A DNA stretch of 64,000 bases from Tepidicella xavieri (GTDB lineage Bacteria; Pseudomonadota; Gammaproteobacteria; Burkholderiales; Burkholderiaceae_C), in the NCBI RefSeq assembly GCF_004363315.1, contig NZ_SNYL01000002.1, forward strand, positions 186,001 through 250,000, read 5' to 3'. Of the stretch, positions 47,375 through 57,848 are shown in pieces. Position numbers and translations under genes: made by a program. Each line of letters starts with the position of its first letter. Positions within the stretch are counted from its first letter, which is position 1. The notes below the pieces were generated by a model. The model ran no database searches. It was not told where the DNA came from and was given only the letters and a program-made list of their open reading frames with translations.

Positions 47375-48742
47375 ATGAAAAATCCGCCTGATCGAGCCCC
47401 TGTCCACGACCAGATCGCCGACGCATTGGCCCGCCAGCGCCTGGGGCGGCGCCACGCGCTGTGGCTGCTGGGCGCCAGCGTCTCGGCCACCGCCCTCGGG
47501 GCGCTGCAAGGCTGCGCGCAATCCCCCGTCACGGGCGAGCGTATCCTCGTCGGCATGAGCGAAAGCCAGGAACGCGCGGCCGATGCGCAATACGCCCCGC
47601 ACCAGTTTTCCCAGGACTTGGGCGAGGTACAAGACGACGCCCTGAACCGCTACGTGCGCACGCTGGGCGCGGAACTGCAACGGCACACCCACCGGCCGCA
47701 CCTGCCTTACAGCTACCGGGTGCTCAATGCCAACCACGTCAACGCCTACACCTTCCCGGCCGGCGCGATGGGGGTGACGCGCGGCATCATGGTGGGGCTG
47801 CAGGACGAGGCCGAACTGGCCGCGCTGCTGGGCCACGAGATGGGCCATGTCAACGCCCGCCACGCCGCCCAACGCAGCGGCCAGGGGCTGCTGGCCAACG
47901 TGGCCCTGATGGGAGTGGCCATGATGGCCGACGAGCGTTGGGCCACGGCGGCCCTGGTGGGCGGGCAGATCGGCGCCAGCGCGCTGCTGGCCGCCTACTC
48001 GCGCGACCATGAACGCGAAGCCGACGCCTTGGGTCAGGCGTACATGGTCCGCGCCGGGTACCCGGCCAGCGGCATGACGCGCCTGCACCGCCTGCTGGTG
48101 GAGCAGGAGCGTGAGAGCCCGGGGCCGTTGCAAACCCTGTTCAGCACCCACCCCATGAGCAGCGAGCGCCTGGCCAGCGCCGAGCGGCTGGCGCAAACCC
48201 GCTATGCCGAGAGCCTGAACCGCCCCACGGGCCGCGAACGCTTCATGGACGAAACCGCCCGCCTACGGCGCCTGCGGCCCACCATCGAAGCCTGCCAGCA
48301 AGGCGAAGTCGCCATGAGCCGCAAGCAACTGCCTGCGGCCCAGGCGGCGTTTGCCCGTGCCCTGCAAGCCACCCCGCAAGACTACGCCGCCAACCTGCGC
48401 ATGGCGCAATGCCTGCAGGCCATGGGCAAGGCGCAAGAAGCGCGCCCCTACGCGCTGGCCGCCCAAAACATCTACCCCCAGGAGGCCCAAGCCCACCAAG
48501 TCGCGGGGCTGCTGGCCCTGCAACTGCGGCAGCCCCAGCAAGCCTACGAGCACTTCAGCCGCTTCGACCAGCAACTGCCCGGCAACCCTGGTATCACCTT
48601 CCTGCGCGGGGTGGCCCTGGAAGGCATGGGCCACCGGCGCGAAGCCGCCGTCTTCTATCAGCGCTTCCTGCAAACCACCCGGCAGGGCGACGCCGCCCAG
48701 TACGCCAGCAGCCGCCTGCAAGCCTGGGGGATGCAGCGTTGA
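47375..48742 (+). CDS. M48 metallopeptidase lipoprotein with C-terminal TPRs (BepA-like)
   Basis: Envelope zinc protease resembling BepA, which helps outer-membrane protein assembly. Signal region LGRRHALWLLGASVSATALGALQGC has a twin-Arg and a lipobox-like LQGC (Cys47), so it may be exported by Tat and lipidated. The zinc motif is HEMGH at 154-158, with HEREAD as the third ligand. Residues about 300-455 are TPR repeats (AQAAFARALQATPQDYAANLRMA and onward). ATG at 47375 chosen; 47351 is an alternative. It overlaps the next protease by 4 bases. Confidence 0.9.
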   Translation: MKNPPDRAPVHDQIADALARQRLGRRHALWLLGASVSATALGALQGCAQSPVTGERILVGMSESQERAADAQYAPHQFSQDLGEVQDDALNRYVRTLGAELQRHTHRPHLPYSYRVLNANHVNAYTFPAGAMGVTRGIMVGLQDEAELAALLGHEMGHVNARHAAQRSGQGLLANVALMGVAMMADERWATAALVGGQIGASALLAAYSRDHEREADALGQAYMVRAGYPASGMTRLHRLLVEQERESPGPLQTLFSTHPMSSERLASAERLAQTRYAESLNRPTGRERFMDETARLRRLRPTIEACQQGEVAMSRKQLPAAQAAFARALQATPQDYAANLRMAQCLQAMGKAQEARPYALAAQNIYPQEAQAHQVAGLLALQLRQPQQAYEHFSRFDQQLPGNPGITFLRGVALEGMGHRREAAVFYQRFLQTTRQGDAAQYASSRLQAWGMQR

Positions 48743-49245
48743 ACCCCCTGCAGCGCACGGCCCGGCAAGGCGCTTTCGTCATCACGCTGGTGTGGGTGCT
48801 GGTGGCCGCCGGCCTCTACCTCGGCTTCCGATGGCTGGAGGCCCGCGAACGCCAGCACCTGCAACCCTATGAGGGCCTTCATGGCGAACTGGTGATCCCC
48901 CGCCATCCGGACGGGCATTTTTATGTGCCCGGGGAAGTCAACCGGGTGCCCGTGCTGTTTTTGGTGGACACCGGCGCATCGGCCGTCAGCATCAGCGATG
49001 CCCAGGCGCGTCAAGCGCAGTTGCCCCGAGGCCGGCCGGTCACCGTTCGCACCGCCAACGGCGAACGCCCGGGCGAAATGGTTCATGGCATCCCGGTGCG
49101 CGTGGGCCATCTGGCCCTCAATGACACCACCGTCATCATCGGTCTGGACATATCGAACGAACGCCAAGCGCTGCTCGGCCAGAGCTTTCTGCGCCACTTC
49201 GATGTGGAGCTGCGGCAGCGCGACATGGTGCTTCGCCCCCGCTGA
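48739..49245 (+). CDS. Membrane-anchored retropepsin-like aspartic protease (clan AA)
   Basis: 168 residues with one N-terminal membrane helix (about 12-30) and a periplasmic retropepsin-like domain with the active-site motif VDTGAS at Asp77-Thr78-Gly79, followed by a flap region and ALLGQSFLRHFDVELR near the end, as in TIGR02281. Retropepsins work as dimers. The start is TTG, overlapping the M48 gene's stop as TTGA with GGGGGA upstream; no ATG is available. The tight coupling suggests joint expression of two envelope proteases. Confidence 0.87.
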   Translation: MNPLQRTARQGAFVITLVWVLVAAGLYLGFRWLEARERQHLQPYEGLHGELVIPRHPDGHFYVPGEVNRVPVLFLVDTGASAVSISDAQARQAQLPRGRPVTVRTANGERPGEMVHGIPVRVGHLALNDTTVIIGLDISNERQALLGQSFLRHFDVELRQRDMVLRPR

Positions 49246-49287
49246 GCAGGGGCCGGCATCCGCCTTGGCGCCCCCTAAAATGGCGGG

Positions 49288-51111
49288 ATGAATGCCGCTT
49301 CCGATCCCAACGACAACGACGCCAAACCGAGCCATTTCTTGCGCCAGATCATCGAACACGATCTGGCCCACGGCACCTATGCCGGCCGCCGCTGGGGTGG
49401 CCGCCCGGGCGATGCCGCCTGCCACAGCGCCGGCGTGCCCGACCCGGCCCGCATCCGCACCCGCTTTCCGCCCGAGCCCAACGGCTATCTGCACGTCGGC
49501 CATGCCAAGAGCATCTGCCTGAACTTCGGCCTGGCTCGCGACTATGGCGGCGTGTGCCACCTGCGCTTTGACGACACCAACCCCGAAAAAGAAGAACGCG
49601 AGTACGTCGAAGCCATCATCGATGCCGTGCGGTGGCTGGGCTTCTCTTGGGAATCGTCTTTCGGCGGGCGCACGGAAAGCCATCTGTACTACGCCAGCGA
49701 CTATTTCGACTTCATGTACCGGGCCGCCGAGTACCTGATCGAGGCCGGTCATGCCTACGTCGATGAGCAAAGCGCCGAGGACATGCGCATCAACCGGGGG
49801 GATTTCTCGCGCCCCGGGGTCAACAGCCCTTTCCGCGACCGCACGCCGGCCGAAAACCTGGCGCGGTTCCGGCAAATGCGCGATGGCCAGTTGCCCGACG
49901 GCGCGGCCGTGCTGCGGGCCAAGATCGACATGGCCAGCCCCAACATCAACCTGCGCGACCCGACGCTGTACCGCATACGCCGCGCCACCCACCACAACAC
50001 GGGCGACCGCTGGTGCATCTACCCGATGTACACCTACGCGCACCCCATCGAAGACGCGCTGGAGCAGATCACCCATTCCATCTGCACCCTGGAGTTTGAA
50101 GACCAGCGCCCCTTCTACGACTGGCTGCTGCAGCGCCTCATCGAAGGCGGCCTGTTGCAAGCCCCGCCGCCGCGCCAGTACGAATTTGCCCGGTTGAACC
50201 TGACCTACGTGGTCACCAGCAAGCGCAAGCTCAAGCAACTCGTCGATGAAGGCCATGTGCAGGGCTGGGACGACCCGCGCATGCCCACCATCGTCGGGCT
50301 GCGCCGCCGCGGCTACACGCCCCAAGCCATCCAACGGTTTGCCGAACGCATCGGCGTGAGCAAAGCCGACAGCTGGATCGACTACAGCGTCCTCGAAGGC
50401 TGCCTGCGTGAAGACCTGGAACTGCGCGCCCACCGCGCGATGGCCGTGCTCGATCCGGTCAAGCTGGTGCTGACCAACTGGGCCGAAGTGTTTGGCCATG
50501 ACGACCACACCGAAATCTGCACCTTACCCGCCCTGCCCCACAGCCCCGCGGGCGAAGGGCAAGCTCCGCCGCCCGAGCGGGTGTTTCGCATCGGCAAGGC
50601 GGTCTGGATCGAGCGCGAAGACTTCGAGGAAGTGCCGCCCAAGGGCTACAAGCGGCTCTATCCGGGCAACGTGGTGCGCCTCAAGGGCGGCTACGTGATC
50701 GAGTGCACCGGCTGCCTCAAAGACGAGCAGGGCCGCGTCGTCGAAGTCCATGCCAAGGTGGTGCCGGGCACCAAAAGCGGCACGCCCGGGGCCGACAGCG
50801 TCAAGGCCAAGGCCGCCATCACCTGGGTGGGCGTCCATGACGGGCTGCCCGCCGAAGTGCGGCTCTACGATCGCCTGTTCACCGACCCGCACCCGGATGC
50901 GGGCGGCAAAAACTTCCTGCAACTGCTCAACCCCGACAGCCTGAAAGTGGTCACGGCTTACGTGGAGCCTACGCTGGCGCGCGCCCAGGCGGATGACAAG
51001 TTCCAATTCGAGCGGCATGGCTACTTCGTGGCCGACCGCATCGATCACGGCCAGGATGGCCGGCTGGTGTTCAACCGCATCACGGGGCTCAAGGATTCGT
51101 GGGGTAAATGA
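49288..51111 (+). CDS. glnS: Glutaminyl-tRNA synthetase
   Basis: Class I enzyme that charges tRNA-Gln directly; its presence indicates direct rather than transamidation-only charging. The HIGH motif is PNGYLHVGHAKS, followed by FGLARDYGGVCHLRFDDTNPEKEE, and the KMSKS-like loop is VTSKRKLKQLV. The C-terminal half contains the beta-barrel anticodon-binding domains. 607 residues, normal for GlnS. Promoter not resolved; 42 bases after the aspartic protease. Confidence 0.96.
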   Translation: MNAASDPNDNDAKPSHFLRQIIEHDLAHGTYAGRRWGGRPGDAACHSAGVPDPARIRTRFPPEPNGYLHVGHAKSICLNFGLARDYGGVCHLRFDDTNPEKEEREYVEAIIDAVRWLGFSWESSFGGRTESHLYYASDYFDFMYRAAEYLIEAGHAYVDEQSAEDMRINRGDFSRPGVNSPFRDRTPAENLARFRQMRDGQLPDGAAVLRAKIDMASPNINLRDPTLYRIRRATHHNTGDRWCIYPMYTYAHPIEDALEQITHSICTLEFEDQRPFYDWLLQRLIEGGLLQAPPPRQYEFARLNLTYVVTSKRKLKQLVDEGHVQGWDDPRMPTIVGLRRRGYTPQAIQRFAERIGVSKADSWIDYSVLEGCLREDLELRAHRAMAVLDPVKLVLTNWAEVFGHDDHTEICTLPALPHSPAGEGQAPPPERVFRIGKAVWIEREDFEEVPPKGYKRLYPGNVVRLKGGYVIECTGCLKDEQGRVVEVHAKVVPGTKSGTPGADSVKAKAAITWVGVHDGLPAEVRLYDRLFTDPHPDAGGKNFLQLLNPDSLKVVTAYVEPTLARAQADDKFQFERHGYFVADRIDHGQDGRLVFNRITGLKDSWGK

Positions 51112-51134
51112 GCCCCCGTTAGTGGCACGCAGGC

Positions 51135-53966
51135 ATGGCCCTGTCCTGGAATGACATCAAGCACAAAGCGCTGGCCTTTGCCAAACGCTGGGAAGACGCC
51201 AGCCGCGAAGACTCGCAGGCCAAGCCGTTCTGGCTGGATTTCTTCGACATCTTCGGCATCAGCGACAAGCGCGTGGCCACCTTCGAGCATGCCGTCAAGC
51301 GGCTTGGTGGCCCCAAGGGGCGCACCGACGGCTTCGTCGATCTGTTCTGGCCCGGCATGCTGCTGGTCGAGCACAAAAGCCGCGGCAAGGACCTGGACCG
51401 CGCCATGGAACAGGCGATGGGCTACCTGCACGGCATCGCCGAGCGCGACTTGCCGCAGCTCGTCGTGGTCTGCGACTTCGCGCGCTTTCGCGTGCGCATG
51501 CTGGCCAGCGGGGAAGAACGCGAATTCGCGCTGGCGGACCTGCACAAGCACATCCGGCTGTTCGGCGCGCTGGCCGGCTACAAAGTCCACGCCATCCAGC
51601 CGCAGGATCCCGTCAACATCCGCGCTGCCGAGCGCATGGGCCGGCTGCACGACATGCTCAAGGCCAGCGGCTACGGCGGCCATGCGCTGGAAGTGCTGCT
51701 GGTGCGGCTGCTGTTCTGCCTGTTTGCCGACGACACCGGCATCTTCCAACCCGCGCAGGCGCTGCGCCAGTTCATCGAGGAACGCACCGCCCCGGACGGC
51801 AGCGACCTCGGCCCGCGGCTGGCACAGTTGTTTCAAGTGCTCAATACCCCCGAGGCCCAGCGCAGCCGCACACTGGACGCGCAACTGGCCGCGTTCCCCT
51901 ACGTCAACGGCCGGCTGTTCGAGGAAGTGCTGCCGATGGCGGACTTCGACGCCCCGATGCGCGAGGCGCTGCTGGACGCCTGCGCGCTGGACTGGTCCGC
52001 CATCAGCCCCGCCATCTTCGGGAGCCTGTTCCAGTCCATCATGGACGAGCGTGCGCGCCGCCAGCTCGGCGCGCACTACACGTCCGAGGACAACATCCTC
52101 AAGCTGATCCGGCCGCTGTTCCTCGACGCGCTGTGGGAAGAATTCGAACGCGTGCGCCACCACCGCCAGCGGCTGTGGGAGTTCCACCAGAAGCTGCGGC
52201 GGCTGACCTTCTTCGACCCGGCGTGCGGCTGCGGCAACTTTCTGGTCATCAGCTACCGCGAGCTGCGCCGGCTGGAGCTGGAGGTGCTGCGTGCCAGTTA
52301 TCAGGACGGCCAGCAGATGCTGGACATCCACCAGTTCATCCGCGTGGACGTGGACCAGTTCTACGGCATCGAGATCGAGGAGTTCCCGGCCCAGATTGCG
52401 CAGGTGGCGCTCTGGCTGGTGGACCACCAGATGAACCTGCGCGTCAGCGAGGAGTTTGGCCTCTACTACGCACGCATCCCGCTGCGCTCCAGCCCGCACA
52501 TCGTGCACGGCAACGCGCTGACGCTGGACTGGAACGCCGTGCTGCCGGCAGCACGGTGCAGCCACGTGCTGGGCAACCCGCCGTTCGTCGGCGCGAAAAA
52601 CCTGGACGATGGGCAACGCGCCGAGATGCGTGCCGTCTGCGCCGGCATCGACAACGCCGGGCTGCTGGACTACGTGGCGGCGTGGTACGTCAAGGCGGCC
52701 CGCTACCTGCAAGACGCCCGCGCCGCCCAGCCCGCCGGCCTGCCGCCACCCACCGCAGCCTTTGTCTCCACCAACAGCATCAGCCAGGGCGAGCAGGTCG
52801 GCGTGCTGTGGGGCTGGCTGCTGGCGCAGGGCGTGCGCATTCACTTCGCGCACCGCACCTTCCAGTGGAGCAACGAAGCACGCGGCAAGGCCGCGGTGCA
52901 CTGCGTCATCATCGGCTTTGGGCTGCACGACACACAGCCCAAACGCCTGTTCGACTACGAGCACCCCAGGGGCGAGCCGCTAGAGCGCCGCGTCGAACGC
53001 ATCAATCCGTATCTGGTGGATGGCCCCGACGTGCTGCTGCCACGGCGCAGCCAACCACTGGCGGCGGTGCCGCCGATCGGCATCGGCAACAAGCCGATCG
53101 ACGGCGGGCACTACCTGCTGACGCGCCAGCAGCGCGACGAACTGCTGGCCCGCGAGCCGGCCGCCGCTGCGTGGCTGCGCCGCTGGCTGGGGGCCGAGGA
53201 GTTCCTCAACGGCGCCGAGCGCTGGGTGCTGTGGCTGCGCGACTGCCCGCCGGCGCAGCTGCGCGCCATGCCCGAGGTGATGCGGCGCGTGCAGGCGGTG
53301 CGCGACTACCGGCTGCGCAGCCCCAGCGCCCCCACCCGGCGGCTGGCCGAAACGCCCACGCGCTTTCACGTCGAAAACGTCCCCGACGCGCCGTATCTGG
53401 TCATCCCAGAGGTGTCTTCCGAGCGCCGCGAATACCTGCCGATCGGCTTTGAGCAGCCCAACACCCTATGCAGCAATCTGGTCAAGATCGTGCCCGGCGC
53501 CACGCTCTACCACTTCGGCGTGCTGTCCAGCGCCATGCACAACGCCTGGCTGCGCGCGGTGTGCGGCCGGCTCGAAAGCCGTTTTCGCTACTCCGCCGCC
53601 ATCGTGTACAACAATTTCCCGTGGCCCGAACTGCCCGACGACGCCCCGCCCGGCAGCCCCGCGCAACGCGCCCGCGCCGCCATCGAAGCTGCCGCGCAGG
53701 CGGTGCTGGATGCCCGGACGCGGTTTCAGCAAGGGCCGCAGCCAGCCACGCTGGCCGACCTCTACGACCCGTTGACCATGCCACCGGAGCTGCGCCGCGC
53801 CCACCAGCGGCTGGATGCCGCGGTGGACGCCGCCTACGCGCTCTCGGGCGGGCCGCGCCGCTACGCCAGCGACGCGCAGCGCGTGGCCCACCTGATGCAA
53901 TGCCACCAGCGGCTCACCAGCCTGCTGCCCACCCAGCGCCACCAGCGCCTGCGCCACTCGGCCTGA
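51135..53966 (+). CDS. Single-chain MmeI-type (Type IIL) restriction-modification enzyme
   Basis: 943 residues combining nuclease, adenine methyltransferase and target recognition in one chain. A PD-(D/E)xK site matches MmeI spacing: Asp69, Glu79, Lys81 (VDLFWPGMLLVEHKS). After a helical spacer comes motif I FDPACGCGNF (360-369) and motif IV NPPF (481-484) of an N6-adenine methyltransferase; residues about 620-860 should be the recognition domain. It looks intact. It follows glnS by 23 bases. A methyltransferase-only role cannot be excluded without activity data. Confidence 0.87.
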   Translation: MALSWNDIKHKALAFAKRWEDASREDSQAKPFWLDFFDIFGISDKRVATFEHAVKRLGGPKGRTDGFVDLFWPGMLLVEHKSRGKDLDRAMEQAMGYLHGIAERDLPQLVVVCDFARFRVRMLASGEEREFALADLHKHIRLFGALAGYKVHAIQPQDPVNIRAAERMGRLHDMLKASGYGGHALEVLLVRLLFCLFADDTGIFQPAQALRQFIEERTAPDGSDLGPRLAQLFQVLNTPEAQRSRTLDAQLAAFPYVNGRLFEEVLPMADFDAPMREALLDACALDWSAISPAIFGSLFQSIMDERARRQLGAHYTSEDNILKLIRPLFLDALWEEFERVRHHRQRLWEFHQKLRRLTFFDPACGCGNFLVISYRELRRLELEVLRASYQDGQQMLDIHQFIRVDVDQFYGIEIEEFPAQIAQVALWLVDHQMNLRVSEEFGLYYARIPLRSSPHIVHGNALTLDWNAVLPAARCSHVLGNPPFVGAKNLDDGQRAEMRAVCAGIDNAGLLDYVAAWYVKAARYLQDARAAQPAGLPPPTAAFVSTNSISQGEQVGVLWGWLLAQGVRIHFAHRTFQWSNEARGKAAVHCVIIGFGLHDTQPKRLFDYEHPRGEPLERRVERINPYLVDGPDVLLPRRSQPLAAVPPIGIGNKPIDGGHYLLTRQQRDELLAREPAAAAWLRRWLGAEEFLNGAERWVLWLRDCPPAQLRAMPEVMRRVQAVRDYRLRSPSAPTRRLAETPTRFHVENVPDAPYLVIPEVSSERREYLPIGFEQPNTLCSNLVKIVPGATLYHFGVLSSAMHNAWLRAVCGRLESRFRYSAAIVYNNFPWPELPDDAPPGSPAQRARAAIEAAAQAVLDARTRFQQGPQPATLADLYDPLTMPPELRRAHQRLDAAVDAAYALSGGPRRYASDAQRVAHLMQCHQRLTSLLPTQRHQRLRHSA

Positions 53967-53989
53967 AGGCCCCGCTTGCCGTCCACGCC

Positions 53990-54634
53990 ATGAACGCTTC
54001 CAGTCCTTCCATCGCCTATCTGCTGCGCATCGAGCTCAAGGGATTCAAGCCGGCCATCTACCGCGAAGTGCTGGTGGACCCGGACGTGACTTTGCGCAAG
54101 CTGCACGCCATCGTGCAAGCGGCCATGGGCTGGGACAACGCGCACGCCTATGGCTTCGCGCTGCCGCGCCGCGCAGGAGACGTGTATTGGCGCATCCCGG
54201 CTTCGCTGCGGTGGGAGCCCCAATCCGCCGAAAGCTGGGGCCCCCGCGCCCACAGCGACAGCCGCGCGCGCGTTGCCGACGTGCTCACCGCGCCCCGGCA
54301 GAAGTTGCTCTACATGTACGACTTTGGCGATGAATGGCTGCATGCCATCACGCTCAAAGACATCGTGCAGACCGAACTGCCTCTGCCCTATCTGCTGAAA
54401 GCCCAACAGGGCTGCCCACCCGAGGACTGCGGCGGCCCGGCAGGCGCGAGCTACTGGGCGCAAGCCTGGTTTGACCCCCAGCACGAAGACCATGCGGCGG
54501 CACGGGAACTGTTGTGGGGCGACGAAGCGCCAGGCACGCTGCATTTCGACGCGTTGCAGCACGCCGTGAGCCGGCTGCGCCCCAAAGGCGCAAAAGCAGC
54601 GGCCAAGACCAAGGGCGGAATCCGCCCGTCTTGA
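53990..54634 (+). CDS. pRiA4b ORF-3 family protein
   Basis: 214 residues matching the plasmid pRiA4b ORF-3-like family, whose function is unknown. Characteristic segments are LLRIELKGFKPAIYREVLVDPDVTLRKLHAIVQAAMGWDNAHAYGF, FDYGDEWLH-like MYDFGDEWLHAI, and CPPEDCGG. No signal peptide. It lies 23 bases after the restriction-modification gene, so the pair may share a transcript and a history, but nothing in the sequence assigns it a defence role. Confidence 0.85.
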   Translation: MNASSPSIAYLLRIELKGFKPAIYREVLVDPDVTLRKLHAIVQAAMGWDNAHAYGFALPRRAGDVYWRIPASLRWEPQSAESWGPRAHSDSRARVADVLTAPRQKLLYMYDFGDEWLHAITLKDIVQTELPLPYLLKAQQGCPPEDCGGPAGASYWAQAWFDPQHEDHAAARELLWGDEAPGTLHFDALQHAVSRLRPKGAKAAAKTKGGIRPS

Positions 54635-54675
54635 GGCTTGCCCCGCTCAAGCCGCCAGCATGGCGGGTGCCCGGC

Positions 54676-55728
<1,053 letters not shown>

Positions 55729-55828
55729 GGACGGGCAGGCCTCCTGGGCGACAGGAGGCCGAAAACGATGCTTTGCCCCCTTCCCGAATTCTGCCGCAAA
55801 GCGTCTCTCCCGCTTGTCACCCAGGCAA

Positions 55829-56116
55829 TCAGTCGTTCCAGTTCACCACCGGCCCGAGCTTGCGCTCGGCCAAAAACACGGCTTCGCGCAAGCTCAGGGC
55901 CATGCCGCCGTCGAGCCAGGGCGTGTCCAGCCGGGGCAGATGGTAGCGCACGTAGTAGCATTCGGCGCGGCGGTCTTCGGCGAGTTCGGGCGGATCTTCC
56001 GGATCGTGGGTGCCCTGCAGGATGTGGTGGCGCACGATGCGCACCGGGCAGACCGTGACGCCGCCAAAAAACCATTGACCCTGCTTGACGGCGGGCAGCT
56101 CATCGACAGTCACCAT
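55829..56116 (-). CDS. Small protein of unknown function
   Basis: 95 residues, no signal peptide, no membrane helix, not a family I recognise. The chain holds VTVCPVRIVRHHILQGTHDPEDPPELAEDRRAECYYVRYHL and ends LGPVVNWND. The chosen ATG has GGAG upstream; the frame is open 47 codons further but that part overlaps the selO start antisense. It is divergent from selO and shares a 139-base gap with it. Coding is supported by the ribosome site and codon use only. Confidence 0.65.
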   Translation of the reverse strand: MVTVDELPAVKQGQWFFGGVTVCPVRIVRHHILQGTHDPEDPPELAEDRRAECYYVRYHLPRLDTPWLDGGMALSLREAVFLAERKLGPVVNWND

Positions 56117-56255
56117 GGGCGGGCTCCTTGCAAGGAAACGAGACCAATGTGCCTGGTCATCGTAACCCGACCTGGCGCGACCCAGACATTGGGGCAAGCC
56201 CGCACCGCAAAACCCCGAACGCCACAGGCCCTTGCCAGAGGCGGACAATCCCCCC

Positions 56256-57800
56256 ATGAACCAGCGCCTGCCGCCCGCCGCCGCTCCCGACCTGGGGCTG
56301 ACCTTCGACCACAGCTACGTCCGCGAACTCCCGGGGCTGTATGTGCCCTGGCAGCCCAGCCCGGCGCCTGCGCCGCGTTGGCTGCGTTTCAATGAGGCGC
56401 TGGCCGAAGCGCTGGGGCTGGATGCGCAACGGCTCGGCGGCCCCGAAGGGTTGGCCGTTTTCTCGGGCCAGGCAGTGCCCGCTGGCGCGCAACCGGTGGC
56501 GCTGGCGTATGCCGGCCACCAATTCGGCGGCTTTTCGCCGCAGCTCGGCGATGGCCGCGCGCTGCTGCTGGGTGAGTTCATCGACCGCCATGGGCAACGC
56601 CACGACCTGGCCTTCAAAGGCAGCGGCCCCACGCCGTTTGCCCGCGGCGGCGACGGCAAGGCCGCCGTCGGGCCGGTGCTGCGCGAATACCTCATCAGCG
56701 AAGCCATGCAGGCGCTGGGCATCCCCACCACCCGGGTGCTGGCGGCCGTGGCCACGGGCGAGACCATCTACCGCGACCGGCCCCTGCCCGGCGCCATCCT
56801 GACCCGAACCGCCGTCAGCCATCTGCGGGTGGGCAGCTTCCAGTTTCTGGCCGCCCGGGGCGACGTCGATGGGCTGCGCCGGCTGCTGCGCTACGCGCTG
56901 GCGCGGCACGATGCCCCCATGGCCCAAGCCCTCGATGGCGCCGACGCCGCCAGCATCGCCCTGGGCCTGCTGCGCGGCGTGATGCAGCGGCAAGCCGCGT
57001 TGGTGGCCCGCTGGATGGGGGTGGGCTTCATCCACGGCGTGATGAACACCGACAACATGACCCTTTCCGGCGAGACCATCGACTACGGCCCTTGCGCCTT
57101 CATGGAGGTGCATGATCCCGAGACGGTGTTCAGCTCCATCGACTACCACGGCCGCTACGCCTACGGCAACCAGCCGGGGATTGCCCAATGGAATCTGGCC
57201 CGCCTGGCCGAAGCGCTGCTGCCTGTGATGGACCTGCCCGCCGAGGCGGCCGTGGAACGCGCGACTGCCGTGATCCACGAGTACCCCGCCATCTATCAAG
57301 CCCAGTGGCTGGCCGAGTGCCGGCGCAAGCTGGGCCTGCTGGACACCGGCGATGCCCGTGGCGACCAAGCCCTGGCCGATGCTTATCTGCAACTGCTGCA
57401 TCGCTGGGAGGTGGACCACACCTGGGGCTTCCGCGCCTTGGCCGGCGTGCTGCGCAGCGGCCAACCCGAACCCACGGCGGCACTGACCGAATCGTTTGGC
57501 GCGGGCAGCGCCGAACTGCGGCCCTGGTTGCAACGCTGGTGGCAGCGGCTGAGCCGCCAAGACGGCAGCCTGCACGAGGCCGCCGACCGCATGGAGGCGG
57601 CCAACCCCTTGGTGATTCCGCGCAACCACTTGGTGGAAGCCGCTTTGGAAGCCGCCAGCGCCGACGCCAATCTGCGCCCGTTCGAGGCACTGCTGCAAGC
57701 CGTGCGCCGCCCCTTCGACGCGGGGCAGGCCGGCACCGTCTGGGCTCGGCCGGCCACGGCTCAGCAGCGCCAAGGCTACCAAACGTTTTGTGGCACCTGA
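56256..57800 (+). CDS. selO: SelO/YdiU family protein AMPylase
   Basis: Pseudokinase-fold enzyme that transfers AMP from ATP to proteins, linked to redox stress. The family core is clear: YAGHQFGGFSPQLGDGRALLLGE, DLAFKGSGPTPFARGGDGKAAVGPVLREYLISEAM, and VGFIHGVMNTDNMTLSGETIDYGPCAFME. 514 residues. The C-terminus ends FCGT, with cysteine where some eukaryotic homologues have selenocysteine. No ribosome site is obvious before the ATG. Followed by a TerB-like gene after 48 bases. Confidence 0.95.
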   Translation: MNQRLPPAAAPDLGLTFDHSYVRELPGLYVPWQPSPAPAPRWLRFNEALAEALGLDAQRLGGPEGLAVFSGQAVPAGAQPVALAYAGHQFGGFSPQLGDGRALLLGEFIDRHGQRHDLAFKGSGPTPFARGGDGKAAVGPVLREYLISEAMQALGIPTTRVLAAVATGETIYRDRPLPGAILTRTAVSHLRVGSFQFLAARGDVDGLRRLLRYALARHDAPMAQALDGADAASIALGLLRGVMQRQAALVARWMGVGFIHGVMNTDNMTLSGETIDYGPCAFMEVHDPETVFSSIDYHGRYAYGNQPGIAQWNLARLAEALLPVMDLPAEAAVERATAVIHEYPAIYQAQWLAECRRKLGLLDTGDARGDQALADAYLQLLHRWEVDHTWGFRALAGVLRSGQPEPTAALTESFGAGSAELRPWLQRWWQRLSRQDGSLHEAADRMEAANPLVIPRNHLVEAALEAASADANLRPFEALLQAVRRPFDAGQAGTVWARPATAQQRQGYQTFCGT

Positions 57801-57848
57801 TAGGGGCGCCCGCGCCACCCAAAAGCCCAAGACGCTACCATCCCACCC

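Noticed and set aside
57740-57800. Selenocysteine in SelO
   Set aside because: The frame has a cysteine codon in FCGT and then a normal TGA stop; no in-frame TGA or SECIS-like hairpin is needed.
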